Of a stretch of 6,050 nucleotides of DNA, positions 4,854 through 6,050 are shown piece after piece. This DNA is from CAYGZT01 sp964354445 (lineage in GTDB: Bacteria; Patescibacteriota; Minisyncoccia; UBA6257; JAGOQP01): the NCBI GenBank assembly GCA_964354445.1, contig CAYGZT010000041.1, positions 1-6,050 of the forward strand, read 5' to 3'. Every line of letters begins with the position of its first letter. The first letter of the stretch is position 1. The translations under genes and the position numbers were made by a program. The notes beneath the pieces are model-generated. The model was not told the DNA's origin and searched no databases. It was given only the letters and a program-made list of their open reading frames with translations.

Positions 4854-6050
4854 CTACTTGAGCGTAAAGGTGATGCGAAACGCAATAGTTGAGGAGCTGA
4901 CCGGAAGCAGGTTGGCCAGCGGAAGGTCGACCGCTCCGACAAAGGAGAGTTTTTCAAGCTTGTTTTTGAATGCGACGGCGTTGCTCTCACTAGGTGCCTC
5001 CGCGTCTAGTAAAACCGGCGCAGTAGGGTCCGATATCGAGAGCCGCTTTACGGTCGCGTCTTGGCCAGCGGCCTCAAATATGCTCTGGATAATGTTTTCC
5101 CACCGCGTTTGCTGTCCCCGCGCCGTAAGTGCCCGATCAACATATGTGTTGAATTTTGCGGCTTCGCCGCGCAGCGCCTCAAGATATGTAGTGTTAAAAT
5201 TGGTCGAAAGATTCGCCATCTCGTCATTAAGCCGCGTGACCAAACTGCTGAGAAAGAGAAACGCGCCCAGAAATGCAACCAAGATGACAAAAAATGCCGA
5301 TGCGATGATGGCGCGCCAGAGGCGGATGAACACCAGCGTTTGAGAGTGAAAGAACTGCTCCCGTGCACCCTCGGGCGCTAAACTGATCTGAATATCGCGC
5401 GCTTTACTTTCAAGTCCCCTGAGTGCGGCTCCCAGAGACGGAAGCCACGTATCATCCATAACAAAATCCTTGAGCGCCGGCGATCGAACGCTGTACGAGA
5501 AATTTTCCCGCATAATTGTCTGCACCGCCTCGGAAAGTCCCGGTGCAATAACGTAGATTGCCGTCAGGTGGTCGCCGAAGCGACTCGCGTAATAGTTGAT
5601 AACCCGGTGGCTTTCCTGCACGACGATGTTGCGAAAATCCGACATTGAAATTTCGCGTCCATCTCCCGCCGCACCCGGAATTAAGCTCCAGGACGCAAAA
5701 CGGTTAAAGTACAATGACCCGCCGCGCACAATGGAGAAACTGAGACCGTCGCTAGTTATATGCAGCAGACAGTACGCCGCCTGCCAGTCAAAATCAGCGC
5801 TGTGGTTGGCGATGATGCGTATCAAGGACAGTGCCCGCTGCTCGACCGCAACCGCTATAAACGCAGCTTCGGACAATGCATCATACAGAGGGTCAACGAT
5901 ACCCCGCTCCACAAATGATCCAAGAAGTTCAATTTCTCCCGTTCGCGTGATGCCGACGCGGTGGTATCCATGATACGTTTGCGCCAATTCAACGGGACTG
6001 ATGGTGCGCAAATTCAAATCAACGGCTTCTTCGAGGTTCGCACTTTTGAG
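4854..6050 (-). CDS. PilM-PilN-like type IV pilus assembly fusion protein (N-terminus cut by window edge)
   Basis: The frame is open from the right edge to the TAG at 4856-4854, giving 398 visible residues. A TTG at 6017 is internal, since coding-like sequence (N-L-E-E-A-V-D-L-N-L) continues upstream to the edge, so the true start is outside. Visible residues 1-225 look like the second half of an actin-like PilM/GspL ATPase fold, with L-E-E-A-V-D-L-N-L-R-x-I-S-P near the start and S-L-G-A-A-L-R-G-L at about 205-213, a spot where PilM proteins have a similar string. A single membrane helix follows at about 246-271, then a helical, probably coiled-coil stretch (272-305) and a small C-terminal domain ending in beta-like F-R-I-T-F-T-L-K, as in PilN. 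In type IV pilus machines PilM is cytoplasmic and recruits membrane PilN. Here both lie in one chain, the GspL layout of type II secretion. This would act at the inner face of the cell membrane in pilus assembly. Assignment rests on architecture and short motifs. Confidence 0.75.
   Translation of the reverse strand, partial: LKSANLEEAVDLNLRTISPVELAQTYHGYHRVGITRTGEIELLGSFVERGIVDPLYDALSEAAFIAVAVEQRALSLIRIIANHSADFDWQAAYCLLHITSDGLSFSIVRGGSLYFNRFASWSLIPGAAGDGREISMSDFRNIVVQESHRVINYYASRFGDHLTAIYVIAPGLSEAVQTIMRENFSYSVRSPALKDFVMDDTWLPSLGAALRGLESKARDIQISLAPEGAREQFFHSQTLVFIRLWRAIIASAFFVILVAFLGAFLFLSSLVTRLNDEMANLSTNFNTTYLEALRGEAAKFNTYVDRALTARGQQTRWENIIQSIFEAAGQDATVKRLSISDPTAPVLLDAEAPSESNAVAFKNKLEKLSFVGAVDLPLANLLPVSSSTIAFRITFTLK

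Overview
The window most likely comes from a bacterium of the Candidate Phyla Radiation, probably Parcubacteria-like. This is inferred from family resemblance, not from a marker search. The clues are an HtrA-type protease with no signal peptide, a PilM-PilN-like fusion protein, a leucyl-tRNA synthetase carrying extra in-frame repeat-derived segments, tRNA genes without an encoded CCA, and weak or absent Shine-Dalgarno sequences.

Layout, left to right. Positions 1-494 (minus) hold the first 164 codons of an AT-rich gene (about 40% GC by hand count) cut by the window edge. It encodes a mostly helical protein with an R-x5-H motif of the kind seen in HEPN nucleases. Positions 537-872 are a tRNA block: tRNA-Ser(CGA) and tRNA-Ala(GGC) on minus, tRNA-Arg(CCT) on plus, with overlapping divergent promoters in the 52 bp between the last two. 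An HtrA/DegP-like trypsin-PDZ protease follows on plus (942-1982). Its reading frame faces a minus-strand block: a PilM-PilN-like pilus assembly protein (4854 to beyond the right edge), leuS (2133-4739) and a 45-residue membrane peptide (1999-2136) whose start overlaps the leuS stop (ATGA). A good intrinsic terminator for that block lies inside the last codons of the protease gene (1938-1965).

The most unusual feature is leuS. Two stretches absent from ordinary LeuRS are inserted in frame. One, of about 58 codons, is built from direct and inverted copies of a short 'ATCCGCGTTTATCTGCG'-like unit. The other adds about 12 codons and contains a short inverted repeat. Both lie next to catalytic or zinc-binding elements, and all signature motifs are retained. 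Housekeeping translation genes (tRNAs, leuS), protein quality control (HtrA-like) and type IV pilus assembly (PilM-N) share the window without an obvious common pathway. The partial gene at the left edge looks like accessory DNA next to a tRNA gene. No CRISPR array, transposase or complete novel multi-gene system is visible. No gene-free stretch exceeds 300 bases.
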